From contig JANPWX010000029.1 in NCBI GenBank assembly GCA_024734555.1, forward strand, positions 186,001 to 250,000: DNA of 64,000 bases, written 5' to 3'. The position numbers and the translations under genes were made by a program. Within the stretch, counting starts at the first letter, position 1, and each line of letters opens with the position of its first letter. Of this stretch, positions 38,192 to 51,600 are shown one piece after another. This DNA comes from Trochalopteron elliotii. Its lineage: Eukaryota; Chordata; Aves; Passeriformes; Leiothrichidae. The notes under the pieces are model-generated. The model was not told the origin of the DNA. It worked only from the letters and a program-made list of their open reading frames with translations, and ran no database searches.

Positions 38192-40677
38192 AAAATATTT
38201 TTTAATTAGGAATTTTACAGTTTTAGTAGCAGGATGATGATCATGATATAGATAATAATATAGAATTAGATTCAAATATACACATCATTGTAATTTCTTT
38301 CTACAAAAACAAACCTCTCCAAAACAGTTATTATATTAGCATTGAACAAAAAATTACTACAAAGTCTTTCAGAATTAGGTCACTTTTAAGTGAACTGTGT
38401 GTGATATTCCAAGACAGCACATTTTTTGGAATTTAAACTGCTGTCGACTTATCTCAGTAAGTATAAATTAAGGAAGACAAGCTGGCAGAGGATGAGAACT
38501 TAATCATATTTTTTAGCTACTGTCAATTGCCAATAAAAACTCATAGCTGAAGTCAAACTTTTGAAAGCTAAGCTTGTAGCTGCTATGTCAAGGAAGTGAC
38601 CTGAATATGCCATCATGATCTTTCCTCGTCCCAGGAGGCCAATAAATGGTGTGCTGAAACAAGGAGGGAGACTCTTTTTTCACACAGTAGTTCCCCATAA
38701 TTAACTTCAGTGGACCCGGAGACACTGAAGGCTTGAACTAAGCTTTCAAAAGTGCCATCACAGCACCAGTAGGGGTCAAAAGTTCTTGGCTAGAAGCTCT
38801 GCCTGAAGACTATAGCACAGCCAAAGGAAAATGTGTCTGTGAATGATCTTTCTAAAGTTGTTTTAAGAGACTTTTACCAATCTACAGAAAGACCTTCATA
38901 CAGTGGAAGTGTTTGGAATCATGAGTTTATCCATTGTCACATTTCTGCTTCTGGTTCCAGTAATTGGTCATTCCATGCAATTCATACTGTCCCACTAATG
39001 GAGTTGAGTTTGAAGAGAACTCAACACAGCACATGTAATACACCATTAGCATTTTGTATGAGGTAACTCTGAGGGGATAAAGTCAAGGTTGCTGAAAGGA
39101 AAGCAAACAGACTGGAGGACTGGCTCTCAACATTTGTTTTTAATATGATTCTCCCAATGAAAGATAGGTTTATACAGGTAGCTCCTGTGCTTGTATACTG
39201 AGGAACAATGATTTAGGTGGATTTGCCAGAGGCATATATGACTGCCTGAACAGTTTTTTGTTCCATACATGAAGGGGGTTTAATTACTATGTGTTCCTCA
39301 GTTAAGCAAGTGAGAGCAAGAACATCACCTGGTTATCTACTTCCTTCTTTCTCACATTCACAATCTAGGGGAAGTATCCCACCAGCATCCTTTCACTTCC
39401 TGACCTCAGAAGCTGTGATTCTAACCTCCCTGTAACTGCAAATATTCCTTCCCTGCCTGACCCATGCCACCATTTTAAGTTCGATGCAAATCTAGCTATG
39501 CAATTGACAGTCCCAGTTATGTCAATCTTTAACTCATAATGAAGTGAGATCCTTGTCATAAAGGGCTTTGTCTTCAAGTATCCCTTTCTGTCAACCACCA
39601 AAACCTGGATGCAAACTTTGAACTTAAACAGAAATAATTTTGTTTGGCAAATCCAACTCTGAGAAAGGAAAACAAGGAGAATTTTCTCCAGCGTGTTGCA
39701 TATTCTGGACAACAAAACATGGGATAAACCCCTTTAAAACAGTCATTTTGGGATGAACTGTAATGCTAGGAATCTTAAGTGTTTGTGGAACTGGTTGCAT
39801 AAACTAATATAAAACTGGGTTTGAATTCACCTTAAGCTTCATATCATCCATTTTCAGTCATAGACTCAGAAGACAGTGTCCCAAACCACCCACAAACTCA
39901 AGGTCAAATTCGGTGAGAGCCAGAGCAAAGCAATAAAACTAATCATGTCTCTTCTAGGTGACAGCCTGCCAAAGCTTATTTATTCATATGATTTTGGTAC
40001 CTAATGGATTTACGAGCATCAAAGTTGTCTGAGCACAAAGACATCAGAATAGAGCCAGAGAGAAGAGTTGAAGCAGCACAAGAGCTCTGAGGGCCACTCA
40101 GTGGTGGGAAATGTGGGCCTGAAGAGCAAATGCCCAGCCCCTGGGGAGACCCCACTGTCTGCAGGTGTGGGAATTCCACTGAAGTTCAAGTTAATGTGGA
40201 CACTGAGTAGGATCAGGGATATCCAGAAAAAGGGTGTTCCTCTGATTACCAGCCTGTGGACCCAGGATTAAGCTACTATGCAGTGTGTGTTAATGTGGAT
40301 ACCTTTTGTGTGTGTCCAGCTGTATTTTGATGGTGTGCCCTTGTGTGCAAACCTATTGCACACAAATGTTGAACCTTGTATCTGGCTGGAACTGGGCACA
40401 CCAAAACCTGGGACCAGGTGCAGAGTCTGACAAACTCAACTCCACCAGAGTGGGAAGGAAGAATCCCTGGGTGATTCTCTGGCAGCAAGGATGAATGGAA
40501 ACTAGTTTAATCAGAGAAACTGAATTGTTACATGAGATTTTACTGGTATGAATCACCCAAAACAATTTAAACACATTTCAGGCTAAAAGTACTCTCTGCT
40601 TCTGAAGCCTCTGGAGATTTTTGCATCTGGGTCCTCAGTGGACTGCACTGACCTGCAGCTGCCCCATGACATCTCCA

Positions 40678-40719
40678 AAGAAAATCTGAAATGCAGATTT
40701 TCTTCTGAGAAAATCTGAA
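40678..40719. repeat. Hairpin plus direct repeat of one arm
   Basis: Perfect 11-bp arms lie at 40678-40688 (AAGAAAATCTG) and 40694-40704, with a 5-base loop AAATG. The word AGAAAATCTGAA at 40679-40690 recurs exactly at 40708-40719. So one 12-mer occurs three times within 42 bases, twice direct and once mostly inverted. Either a fold-back duplication event or a small structured motif would explain it. Confidence 0.85.
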
Positions 40720-42479
40720 TTGTCTGGGTACAGCACTAGTTCTCCATGTGGCTGAGCAAATGTCAAAGTTTTCAGTTACTGCTTGGGCAAACCCCACTGG
40801 GAAAGAGCAAGCATAGGGAAGACCAAGTCAGCCTAATTGTCCTCACTAAATGAAGAGAAACTGAAAAAGCCTCTCTGATGTCCAAGCCATTATACTTGTT
40901 CATCAATCCTTTCAGATTTTAAGTTAGCCATGTAAGGCACAGTAAAACAGGAAGTTATATAGCACAGGCAATTAACCTTCAGTAAAGATCTTTACATGGC
41001 TCACTTGACAATTCCATCTTCATTTTGCCAAAGGTTAAATATGTAGTTAGAAATTAATCCATCTCTTTTTTGGTTGAGGTCTAGGCAGAAAAGTCAGATT
41101 GACACAATTGAACAGAATATTCTGTGTTCAGCCTATGCTGCAAAGATTGTGCTTTGCTGGCAAAATTGTCCAATCATTCCTACAGGATGAGAAGACAAGT
41201 AAAAATAATTCCTCTTAGCACTAATGCTGGTTGAATCTTACAGAATTCATCTAATCTGAAATATTCCTTGTCCGGTATTCCTGTGAAACCATTTGGACAT
41301 CCTGTCACAACTGTACGTTTTAGTTCAAAACATTTTGAACTCCCTTTCCCTCAAAAAACAAAACACTCCAGATTACCAACCCCATGCTTTAGTGCACAAA
41401 GCAAATTTACTAGGTGATTTTCTAGAGTCATGGAAATAAAATCCTCATGGACTTTTCCTGTACACACAAGCTAGAGGTTGAAAGACTGGAATATTTTTAT
41501 TAACACTAGGCTTATGTTTCCCTCTTCCGAATTTTAACATCCCCTAAGACCTTTCTTTCTCTTTCCTCACATCAATTATAGCACTTAAAAGAAATATCTA
41601 GCAAGCAAAACCAGAATGAAATGTCAGAGGTCTGATAACACTGAAATATTGTCTCAGTGTTCTGTATTACAGCTATTACACAATGAAGCTTCCCTGAACA
41701 GAGAAGGCACTTGGAGGCTGTGAGCAGTTTACAGCAAGATCTCTTCTATCTTCAGAGAAGGTGCCTTACACATTTGTAAATGAAATATTTTATGTGGAAA
41801 ATTAACAAAAGTTAAGATCTATCGGACAAATACTTTCTTAGGAAAAACTTATTTGTGACTATTCTAATAGTTCTGACAACATGAGTCCAGTATTTGGCAA
41901 ATGGTTTTGGACAAGGTGGAGTTGTGGGGAGGAGGGAAGAGGGACACAGAAAATGGCATCCCCATTTTCAAAAGGAAAATTGTGATTTTTCCATTTAGAC
42001 AAGATGGATGTTTCTATTCTTTCATAAGACATATGGCTTACATAAAATCTTTTAATGTAATATAATGGGAGAAAAAAACCCCCAAAGACTGAAACATTCC
42101 CTCAGAGAGGAGACTCAAATCAAATAAAGAAATCTCAATTCTCCCTGAATCAAAGATACTTTCAGTTAGGATAGGTCTAGCCACAATAGAAAGGTAAGAT
42201 CATTAAAGAAAAGTAAAAGCAGGCACAGAAAAATAATTTAATTTGCTTTCAACTGCCTGCTTTTCTACAGAAGCCTTTATCCAAAAAAGCCAGCATGTTG
42301 TTTGGGCCAGCCTGGTGACCAACCAACATCAGATCCTTAGTCCAGTAAGGCCAAAAAAGGGCAGTGGAGAAGCAGGGCAAGGCCACCTGTGCTAGTTGCA
42401 GTAATGCAGTACAGTGCAGAGCAAAGATTTAAAATTCAGGTTATCAATATTAAACCAATTTTCATCTAAAGACAAGGAA

Positions 42480-42680
42480 AGAGATTATGGTCATTAAATT
42501 TTAATAGCTGAGGCTTCACCCTACTCAGTGAGGACTTGATTTCATTGTCAGTGGTGTTTCAGAGAGCCAGGAGCTGCAGTGTAATTAAAAACCCATCATA
42601 ATCAATTCTGTACCCTCTGCGAGGGGTCATCTCAGTTTCCCACACTTCATGAGATAGTCAACTGCTCTTTGGGAGGACTT
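42480..42680. promoter_or_regulatory. Candidate conserved non-coding element
   Basis: Contains ATTAAATTTTAAT, TGTAATTAAAAA and CATAATCAATT words next to a CTCTGCGAGGGGTCATC block that keeps a CpG in otherwise CpG-poor DNA. Mixed AT-rich homeodomain-like and GC-containing words without simple repeats are enhancer-like. Texture-based only. Confidence 0.25.
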
Positions 42681-43059
42681 TTAAAACAAAAATATAAGCA
42701 TAGTGCTTTCAAGGTCTGGCATGAAAACATCAGCAGTATTTGCAGCAGTTTAGAAAGGTGCCCTGTACCAGCACACCAAGTTTTAGGTGATGATGTTTAT
42801 CAAGCACAGGGTATTTTAGCAGGGGCTTGGACTGCAGGAAAGGAGTAGGAGAGGAAAAGGTTTAGCTAGGAAAAAATGGGAAGGAAGATGAACATCTTGG
42901 ATTTTGTTGGAGAAGCTCAGGAGTCCATCAAGATGTTTCAGTTGCAAGCTAAGGATAGTTGTTTCTTATCCTCAAGGTATTATGCACTTGAATTTTATAC
43001 TTCTTTCAAGCACTAAAATAAAGCAGTTTCTGGTTTAACTGAATGTTATTCTAATGAAA
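42681..43059. other. Anonymous non-coding stretch
   Basis: Nothing recognised. Confidence 0.65.
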
Positions 43060-43180
43060 GGAAGGCCCATGGCCCTGTCACTCGTGACCTTTAGCAGCTA
43101 TCAGATGATAATGGCTTCTGCCTCTTGCCTTGGCTAAATTCACTTTCAGGCCTGTAATAAGAAGTCAGAACTACAATAAT
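43060..43180. promoter_or_regulatory. Candidate regulatory patch with GTCAC-TC-GTGAC
   Basis: An inverted repeat GTCAC-TC-GTGAC at 43077-43088 resembles a spaced version of the CACGTG-type E-box used by bHLH-zipper factors. It is followed by CAGCTATCAGATGATAATGG, which holds further bHLH/GATA-like words. The surrounding 100 bases are less AT-rich and free of repeats. No functional proof. Confidence 0.25.
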
Positions 43181-46100
43181 GCTTCATTATGCCACACAAC
43201 ATGCAATTTTCTTATGCTTTGTCAAGAAAACTGAATTCAAAATGGAATTTGCCAAAAGAAATATCAAGAACTCAAAAGTCAACAGACATCAGAAAAGGGC
43301 ACTTGGTTTTTGGCAGTGGACGGAATATGACCTTTGAATTTGTTCACATTTGAAAGCTCTCTTCCCTCTTTTATTTTAATATCACAAATGTAAAAATATT
43401 TTAAGAAAATGACAGTGGTACTTTCTCAATTTCATTACTGTTAGCATAATTTCAGAGCCTGGTAAAGTTTTATATTCCCACAAGGGTCTGTAAGAGTCTG
43501 GGGTTGCAAAATCCCTCTAAGAAAGGGAGGGACAAATCTCATAGTTCCAACCATAGCAACCACTTCATGTGGATTATTTATTGCACATTATAAGACTTGC
43601 CTGATGAATACATGTTTCCACTTTAAAAAAAACACATCTAGACCTTACAAGAGAGATTCTTTTCTAAAAACTTCCAAAATTAGTGTAAATGTTTTGAAAA
43701 CTGTCTGAGAAATCTTCTGGTAGATTCTGTCTAGGATTCTAGAAAGTTTAAAAACTTTCTTAAACAGGAGTTGAAGGCTTCAGTTCTTTCCTGCTTTAGG
43801 GATAACAGAACAAGCAAGAGAATACACAGGGTAAGTAATTTTTTATCTATTATAAGGTTATTTTGTGGTGTCCAGTGCTAGATAATGTGAAAAAGAAAGT
43901 GAAGGAGGATACCCTTGGAGAGTATCAACTGAGAGACAGCTGAACCTTGCAAACATCTTTAAGACAAGGTGCCAATAAGGATGTAGCTCCATTTTTTCCT
44001 GCCTCTCCTCCTTTCAGTTAAAAAAAAAATTAAAAATGGTAATTAAAGTAACTGAAAAATCACCACATGCACAATGTAGACTTCAGATCCTGCTCCAAAT
44101 GCAATAAATGTTAAGCAATTCTAATAAATTATTCAACTTATGTTTCCCTTAAAATATATTCCTTGTGGACTTTAATGAATAGATTAAAATTTCTAACTAT
44201 GACATGATATTTTCTCCTAATTGCTTTGAGAACTAGGTCAAACTAATTTGAGGGGTGGGGAGGAGGAGAATTTTTTTAAAGCTTTGCTAAAAATTTTGGT
44301 CTCATTTAGAGCATTTGCTGTAATCTACCTGAGTACCAAATATAATTTGATAAATAGCAGAAAAAAAACCTCAGTGCAATACATGTTCCAAGAAAACTTA
44401 TATAAAAACTGATCTACTAAATATGTCCAAAATTTCTGCTATATTAATTTAAATTAGCCTTCTCTGATTATTTTTTTTTATCTGCTGAGAACCTTTTTTG
44501 AAGCTTTGCTCTACTGAAATTTTCAGTTTCTTCCACCAGAGCAGTTTTTACCCTTCACAGCTGGTAGCATTGGAGTTGCCAGAAAGCTCATAGTGACACA
44601 TGACATCCTTTAAAGATAAATTACCTTGTGTTATAACAATAAATGTTATACTCTCTAAATGGAAATTGACTTTCTGAATAAAAGCATATAACCTTAATAA
44701 CCTCCTAGATATCACCATGATTTGCAGAAAAGAAATGGGCCTGGTCAGAGGTAATAGACATTCATAAGCAGGGCACAAGTAAGTATGATAGAGGTAATGA
44801 AAGAGGTTAATATTTAGCAATGGCTTTGTGACCTAGGTAATGACTCCTGGTGTAATAAATGCAGTCAGATAAAGCGGTGTATCAGCAGAGTCTTTTTTGA
44901 GACCATACAGCTGGATTCTGTTCTGGTTTCAAAACATCTCACTACAGATTATGCACAAAGAAAAGGAAAATTTACATTGGTTGGTCCTGCTGTGCTAACT
45001 CTGAAATACTCCAGAGTTACAGTAATAAATCTGCAGTAGTAATCCTACCAAAATAATAGATTTTTAACTATCTTGAGAACTCTCTGGAAGAAAGAAATAC
45101 AATGATACACAAGTAATACAATGATAGTAATTTTTGTAATTGTTTGTGTTCAAACTGTGATCAGGTTGTTCCTTTGAGCCACACCGGATCACATTCATCT
45201 TTTGCTCAGTGAATCTTACCATGCCTCATTTGCCAGTCAAACACACAATTTCCCAAGCTCTGAAAGAAACAATGCAAAGCAGAGGACAGAGTGTATTACT
45301 ATTCTGTAGGTACAGCTTTCTAGTCCAAAGGAGGGGCTGCCTTAGTCCTTTCACATTTTAGTGGCTAATAAAATGTTCTGTCATATGAAACTGAATTTCT
45401 TTAAAATATCAGGCTTCCTAATGAAAGGAAGGCATTGAAAAATCATCCCACTTTAAGGTATTTTCCTTCCTTAGTCAATGCAGCCAAACAGGCCAGTTCT
45501 TTCACAACCATTAGCACATTATGTGTTAACTGTTAACAGTGGAAACCAGCATATGTTCATTTTGTTCCCTTTGCAACTTCCAATCAAACATGACCCCATG
45601 CTTACAAAGATTAGTTATTCTTGATAATACTATGTGGCAAAGCATAATTTTTCTCTTGACTCGTTTCACATATAATGAAAGAGCACCAGCTCTTTTGTTT
45701 TAGTGAGAAACTATCAAAATTATGCAACACTAATTCCTTGCTATGGCCCTGGACTCAGCAAGCAATATAGCTAATACTTGAACATCCTCAAATGAACTAG
45801 TCTGTTAATATGACTAGAGCCTGTGAATATCTTGAAGTTACCTTCATGCATCTTGCTTAATTATATCTTGTTATGATAAAACAGTTTTAAATTCAACCTT
45901 TTCCTAAATCCCATATGTACATGAACTGTCACACACTCAGATGTGACACAAATGGTGTCCTAGTCAACCTTTCCAAGCAAAGATATGTATTTTCATTGTA
46001 CAAGTAATTTTGTTTATAGATTAATCCAATATGAACCCTATATGTGAGAGCAGAGAAGCTGTACCAGGCCAAACCCAACAAGCAGGACATAAATTCAGAG

Positions 46101-47007
46101 TGCCATTAATCAGCTGCAATCAGAGGGACCTAAGAGTGACTTTGTATTAAACATAAAGACATCTAAGAAAAAGGAATGCAAAAGAGACTATTTCATCACA
46201 AGTTGGTATCTATTTTGTAGGTAACAAGCTCAAGAATGGGGCTTTGGAAGTAAGTGGATCCAACCCCAAAAGAGCTGTGTGAAACATCTTTATAGTTAGC
46301 TTAATTTGACAATCAGGGAATGGAAGAGAACTGAGAAAATATCTTAAAGTAAAAGCTACAAGCTGCCACAAATCTCTAAGTATTTGATTATTCCTCTGCA
46401 TCAGAGTCTCTACACACAACTGTTTTAGTAAGTTTTCACTGGAGTAAAATAAATCCATTTTCGCTTTTACTTTAAAGGCTGCCTTGATTTAAATGTTATT
46501 CACAGCAGTTAAACTGTAGTCATTCTGTTCTCTAGAGGGCAATCCTAAACAGAGGCATCAGATAATCTTCATGGGGTACCAAACATCAGCTACAAAACTG
46601 AGGTCTTGGACAGTCCCACATGAAATGGTTCTGAGTTTTAGGTATTGCTAACATAGAGGATGGGTTTGGAACACACATTACTCCATCAGGAGATTATTTT
46701 TGGTCCGTGGCAAGAAATTCACAAGCTGGCCCTGTACCTCTGGAGACCCCTGAATTTTTTTCCAGTTTCTCTCAATTATTCCACTGTGAGATCATTCCAT
46801 TGTCTCATTCTACAACACTACTGGCATTGCACTGAAATATCCATCGTTTGACACAGCACAGCTTTGTTACCACCAGCCTGTAACAGAAGGCAGGAAAAAG
46901 GCCCCATCCACCTTGTAGACAGATACAAAACTAAGAGCACATTCCCACATCAATCCCATTGGCCAGAAAAGTTCTGTATCACCAGATCTTGCTTTCTCTC
47001 AAACATC

Positions 47008-47070
47008 TATTATAATAATAATCTTATAATAATCTATAGTAATCTTATAATCTATTATAATTATAATCTT
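47008..47070. repeat. Imperfect AT-rich tandem repeat
   Basis: AATCTTATAAT-like units recur about three times within a run composed almost only of A and T with occasional C and G. Low-complexity sequence. Confidence 0.8.
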
Positions 47071-48670
47071 CCTCAATGAATCTTTTTTATTACATCATTA
47101 ACCTCTTAGTGTGAATTGTGTCTTTACTTTAGTTTGCTTCCTAGGATTTTAGTTCATTTCATAATTCCATCCAGTTAGTTTACTTTCCAGGCAAGGAGTG
47201 TTCTTGATTCCATATTTAAATCCCTATTGAATCTAAAGGGTGACTTTTCGTGCAGATGCATTAAGTCCTTTAACTTAATTGGTTGGTTGAAACATCCTTT
47301 GCTTTACTTTCACACCACACTAGTCACATTTTCATTTCTCATTTTAGTAAATTTAAATACACAAGGGCAAAGCACAAATGAGAATTCTTTGTATTCAACT
47401 GACTTCAGCAAAAGATCTGTGCATTTTCCATGTGAGTTGTTCCCTAATCTCTATCAAACTGTACACAGAGTAAAAAGAAGACAGTAATGTGCCTTTTGCA
47501 CATAATAAAATGCATGAAGATGGAAATGTCTTTAGAAAAATCAAGAATCAAAGATAAAAAAGCCACTCTAGAATAAAAATATTCAATGAGAATATTTATA
47601 GAGTTACAAAGAATATTACAGTAAATTAGACTAATCTCATTATTAAAAGGGGCTTAAACTTTCCTGTTGTAATTTTTATGTAAACTAGAGGGATTTTTAG
47701 ATAAAAGCAAAGTTCTCATTTGAAAATATCCAACAACAAATAATCTAGCAGAGCTCAGATGAGGTTACTGGGGCTTTATTGTTATTTGTCTGCCTTCAAT
47801 AGGAACAAACATCTCCTTATAACCTGGTCAGAACTTTGTGTTATACACATCCCTAGATGTGCAAATCCCATTAGTGAAATTCAATTTTTTCAAAAGAAAA
47901 TCTTTCCACCCCTGCCACCCCAAAATTATCACTACTTTAAAACTGGGTTCAGGATTTCCACCACCAGACTGAATGTCCCACTCTGTGGATAAGATATTCT
48001 GAGAGATTTGGCCTCAGAAAAGCTTTGGTGGAGCAAAAACCAAAGCACTAGTGGGGAAGACCTACTATTCTAAAACCAAGAGATCTTGAAATCTTAGTGC
48101 CTTCCTATAAATGTGTACAGGCCCATGCTATGATCCATGCAACACTTCCACCACATTTATGCCCTGTTTGCATATTAATTTTAGAAGTCTCAAATGTCTC
48201 TTCTACACTTGGCCCTCCCAGGTGAAAACAGACATTTCTTTCTCCCTGCATCCTCTGTCCAGCCCAGATAAGCAAAGAGCTTTTTTCAATCTTCTCCTTT
48301 TCTCATGTTACCTTTCCTTATCTAGGACTAAGCTATTTTCTGCTAAGGAACTTGACTGTGAAGGCTTCCCTACCTGTTTCTCAGGAGTGTCATAAATTTC
48401 TTCTTTGATGATAATTTACAATCCATAAGAAGCTGCTTTTAGTTATTTATGGGTAGGTTATAAAATCATAAGGCATGAAGTCTGGTCACTGTCAAGGGTC
48501 TATATGACAATTTGTAATAACCTGCAGCTTCCTCTGTACAACAGCAACAGTGAACATCAACTCATTTTGCCTGTAGCCAAGAACTGACCCAGTTGAAGAA
48601 TAAATTGAAATTCTATTTACTGCAGAATATCTCTTTTCTCAGATGAAAGCTCACTAACCAGATAGGCCTA

Positions 48671-48684
48671 CACTGTTAACAGTG
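48671..48684. repeat. 14-bp perfect palindrome CACTGTTAACAGTG
   Basis: Perfectly self-complementary. Its last 13 bases occur again at 45529-45541. TAACAG/TAACTG words are Myb-type recognition cores, so it could be a paired site, but chance is also possible. Confidence 0.8.
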
Positions 48685-51600
48685 AATCATGTGGAGTGAG
48701 AATACTTAAAATTTATTTCAGGTGGGTTCTGACCATCATTTCCACCAGTTTATTCATTATATGAGTTTTATAGCAGATATTACGTGTGGGGAGGCCTATA
48801 GATGTGTGACAGATCCACTCACTGTTCTAACTGAATGAGTTATTTTGTTCGAGGCTCCAAAGGAGGCAAAGGCCTGAGCCATAGGCAGTCTAAGATCTCC
48901 TCTAGATTAAATTTGTTCTCTGAAAACCCACAAATGAGCAGTGACACAGTGAGCACCAACACACATTAGCTTGGAACACGATCATGCAATCAACACATGA
49001 ATGACATGTGGCTTTTGCCAGACTCATTTATAAAAGGACAAAAGGTTTCGGGTTACAAAGAGTCTCAAGAACACCTTTCCCATGAAATTTGACTAAGAGC
49101 CAACACTTTATTCCATGAACAAAACCAGCCTCAGTGAGTCATTTCTGACCCCTCCTCACTGGGCAGTGTGGCTGCAGGGCAGTGATCTCCCCTGGAGCTG
49201 GGACACCTCCCAGGATCACTCCAACAGGCAGAGACCTGGTACCAACACCACATCTTTGCTGAGTGACCCGTGTCACACAGCCTTGTAGTGCAATTTGTGC
49301 CTGGGTGGCTTTAAATCACTTTTCAAATGACTGAGCTGTACAGTAAGAGAGTGAACCATCCCATCAAACTTCATTAAGTTGCACTTTCAGAACACCATGT
49401 TAATTCCACTTCTGCTAATACTTTCTGACAGCGCTTCTTTAAGTGATCTAAATCACCAATTCAAAACAAATGTGCCATCAGCAATATCCTAAATCAGGAT
49501 TCACTACAGGACTGTGCCTTCTTGTAAAGTTTCTTTTGTGCTTAAGCACAGTCGGGATGTGCTAGCAGCAACTACTCTTCTACTCTACAGTGCTAAATGT
49601 GAAAAGAATTATGTTTTTATATTGTACAGCAATAAAAAGTATATTTTCAAACCATCTGTGGAGGTGATTTGTTCATTATCCAAAATATCTCTGATGAATT
49701 CTACTCTCACACTTTCTGGATCAAAGATACTGTGTCAGAGTGGAGCTTGCAGGGAATAAGGTGATAAAGTATTGCACAAGAGACTTATAAGGGAATGATT
49801 ATAATAAGGCAATCAGCTGCTAATGTAGACTAACTCTAGACTGACATCTGGTTTAAATTTCAATTTTTATTCATACCAAACATCAAATACTGAAAGAAGA
49901 CCAGAAAGATTTAAATTTCATTAGTTTTGTAAATCAAGGATAAAACAGCACCTGTTACCTAACCTATGCAGTTATGTTATGTATCCTACACCAAATTGTT
50001 CTATATAACAGCTTCACAAATTAAAGAAGCAGCTGAGCATATCAAATCAAATAAGAACTGTTAATGTATTTCATTTTCCATCTTGATAAGAGAAATGTTG
50101 AATTTTGAGTAACATTTCAAATAATTTTTCCCAACCCAGATGGCGACCTGGGTCAAACAGAACTTCCATGTTCTATAGTTATTTTTAAGCAGTGCTTATC
50201 TAAAGGAGAAAGGTAATAAAAGGCAACATCATCAGAACCTTCCAGCACATGAATGTACTTTCTGTGGACTCATCACTTCCAGTTGAAGTGACAATTTGAT
50301 TACTGCACATAGCATTGCAGATGGGATTACACCACATGCACACACTGACTGCTCATGACCTGAGAAGGCTCTGTGTTCTGCTTTGACAAGACTCATAGTT
50401 AAAAAAATGAATGAAAAATTCAAGGAATTCTACACAGACACCACAGCCAGAATTGCAAAGACTGGCCCCATAGTGAGACTCACAGATCTGTTTGCATCAA
50501 TGACATTCTATCAGGCTTTGGCAAGTACATAAAATTCTCAACCCACTATGACTTCCTCTGAGGTCTGCTCTCCTTCAGAACTCTTTACCTCTTCATCAGA
50601 AAACCCAATTATTTTTTTTTTTTTTGGTCAGAAGTGTGGATCAGGTTCCACTGAATGAAACATGAGACAAAATACTGCAGGTTACCTGGCTTAGCTTTGA
50701 AGCTACTGAGAATTATCAAACCAACTACAGGACCAACTTTAGCTTATAGTTTGCCTTTCAGCTTTCACAGTGACCAGGTCAGGGAAAATCTAGGCAACCT
50801 ATTTACACACAGAGTTAGGGGCATTACAAGTACCACAAAAAACCAGCAAACTCTTAAATAAAAAACTGGTATTAAAGGATGAAGTCATAAAAATACAACA
50901 TTCTTGAATACTGTAATAGAAAAGCCTGTGAACTCAAACTATGATCTGAAATTTCTTCCACCAGGTAGAAACAAAGAAACAAAGAGAGCTGCAGGCTGGC
51001 AGCTCTCTTAAATAAAACTGTGATAAGAAAAACGAAGAGTGCATATAAAAGACAGAAGATCATCCAAGCTAAAAAGAAGAAATTAATACAGATTGGTTAT
51101 GAGATTAATAGGTTTTGAAGCAGTCAAAAAGAGACAGACATTTTGGAATACCATTCACACAGACAAAATAAGGAGAAAACTAATTTATACTAGCTTACGT
51201 AAAGCATTAAGGAGGTGATCTATATTAACTAGGGAATCCTTTCTGAGTTCTGATCTGAAATGGACAAAATACTCGCAGTAAAAACTGAAACTACTGCCTA
51301 CAAAGGATTCAGCAAAAGTGAAAGTACTGTGCTGGCAAACTGCAATTTGCTACAATCAGTAATCCTTTCTAGTCATTATTAAGTAAAGTGAACTAGATTA
51401 AGGGAAATAGTTCTAACATTAATTGCTCTTAAATCTTAGGTGCCTGCATATTTACCAACTTAAAATAAATGTAAACTTTAACTCAAATGTCTTTTGGCAC
51501 TTCTTTTAGTTGCAAGTAAGTAAATTTGTGTTAAAAAGTACTGCTGATATTCAAAAAAATCTCTGCCTATCCAGAGCCTGGCATGCTGCTACTGCTTTCC

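Larger units (their letters stand above)
32161..42479. other. Anonymous non-coding stretch
   Basis: No gene is seen. Mildly GC-elevated parts (32160-32760, 34900-35250, 40000-40800) carry short frames, including 117 codons at 32163-32516 (plus) and 116 codons at 39365-39715 (minus), without recognisable domains. A T/G-rich tract lies at 38161-38191 and a hairpin with a third repeat copy at 40678-40719. The part at 36300-36580, with an octamer at 36562-36569, is vaguely enhancer-like. Confidence 0.65.

Noticed and set aside
40441..40460. CTCF-like CCACCAGAGTGG word
   Set aside because: The GGC end of the core is missing and no supporting flanking motif is visible.
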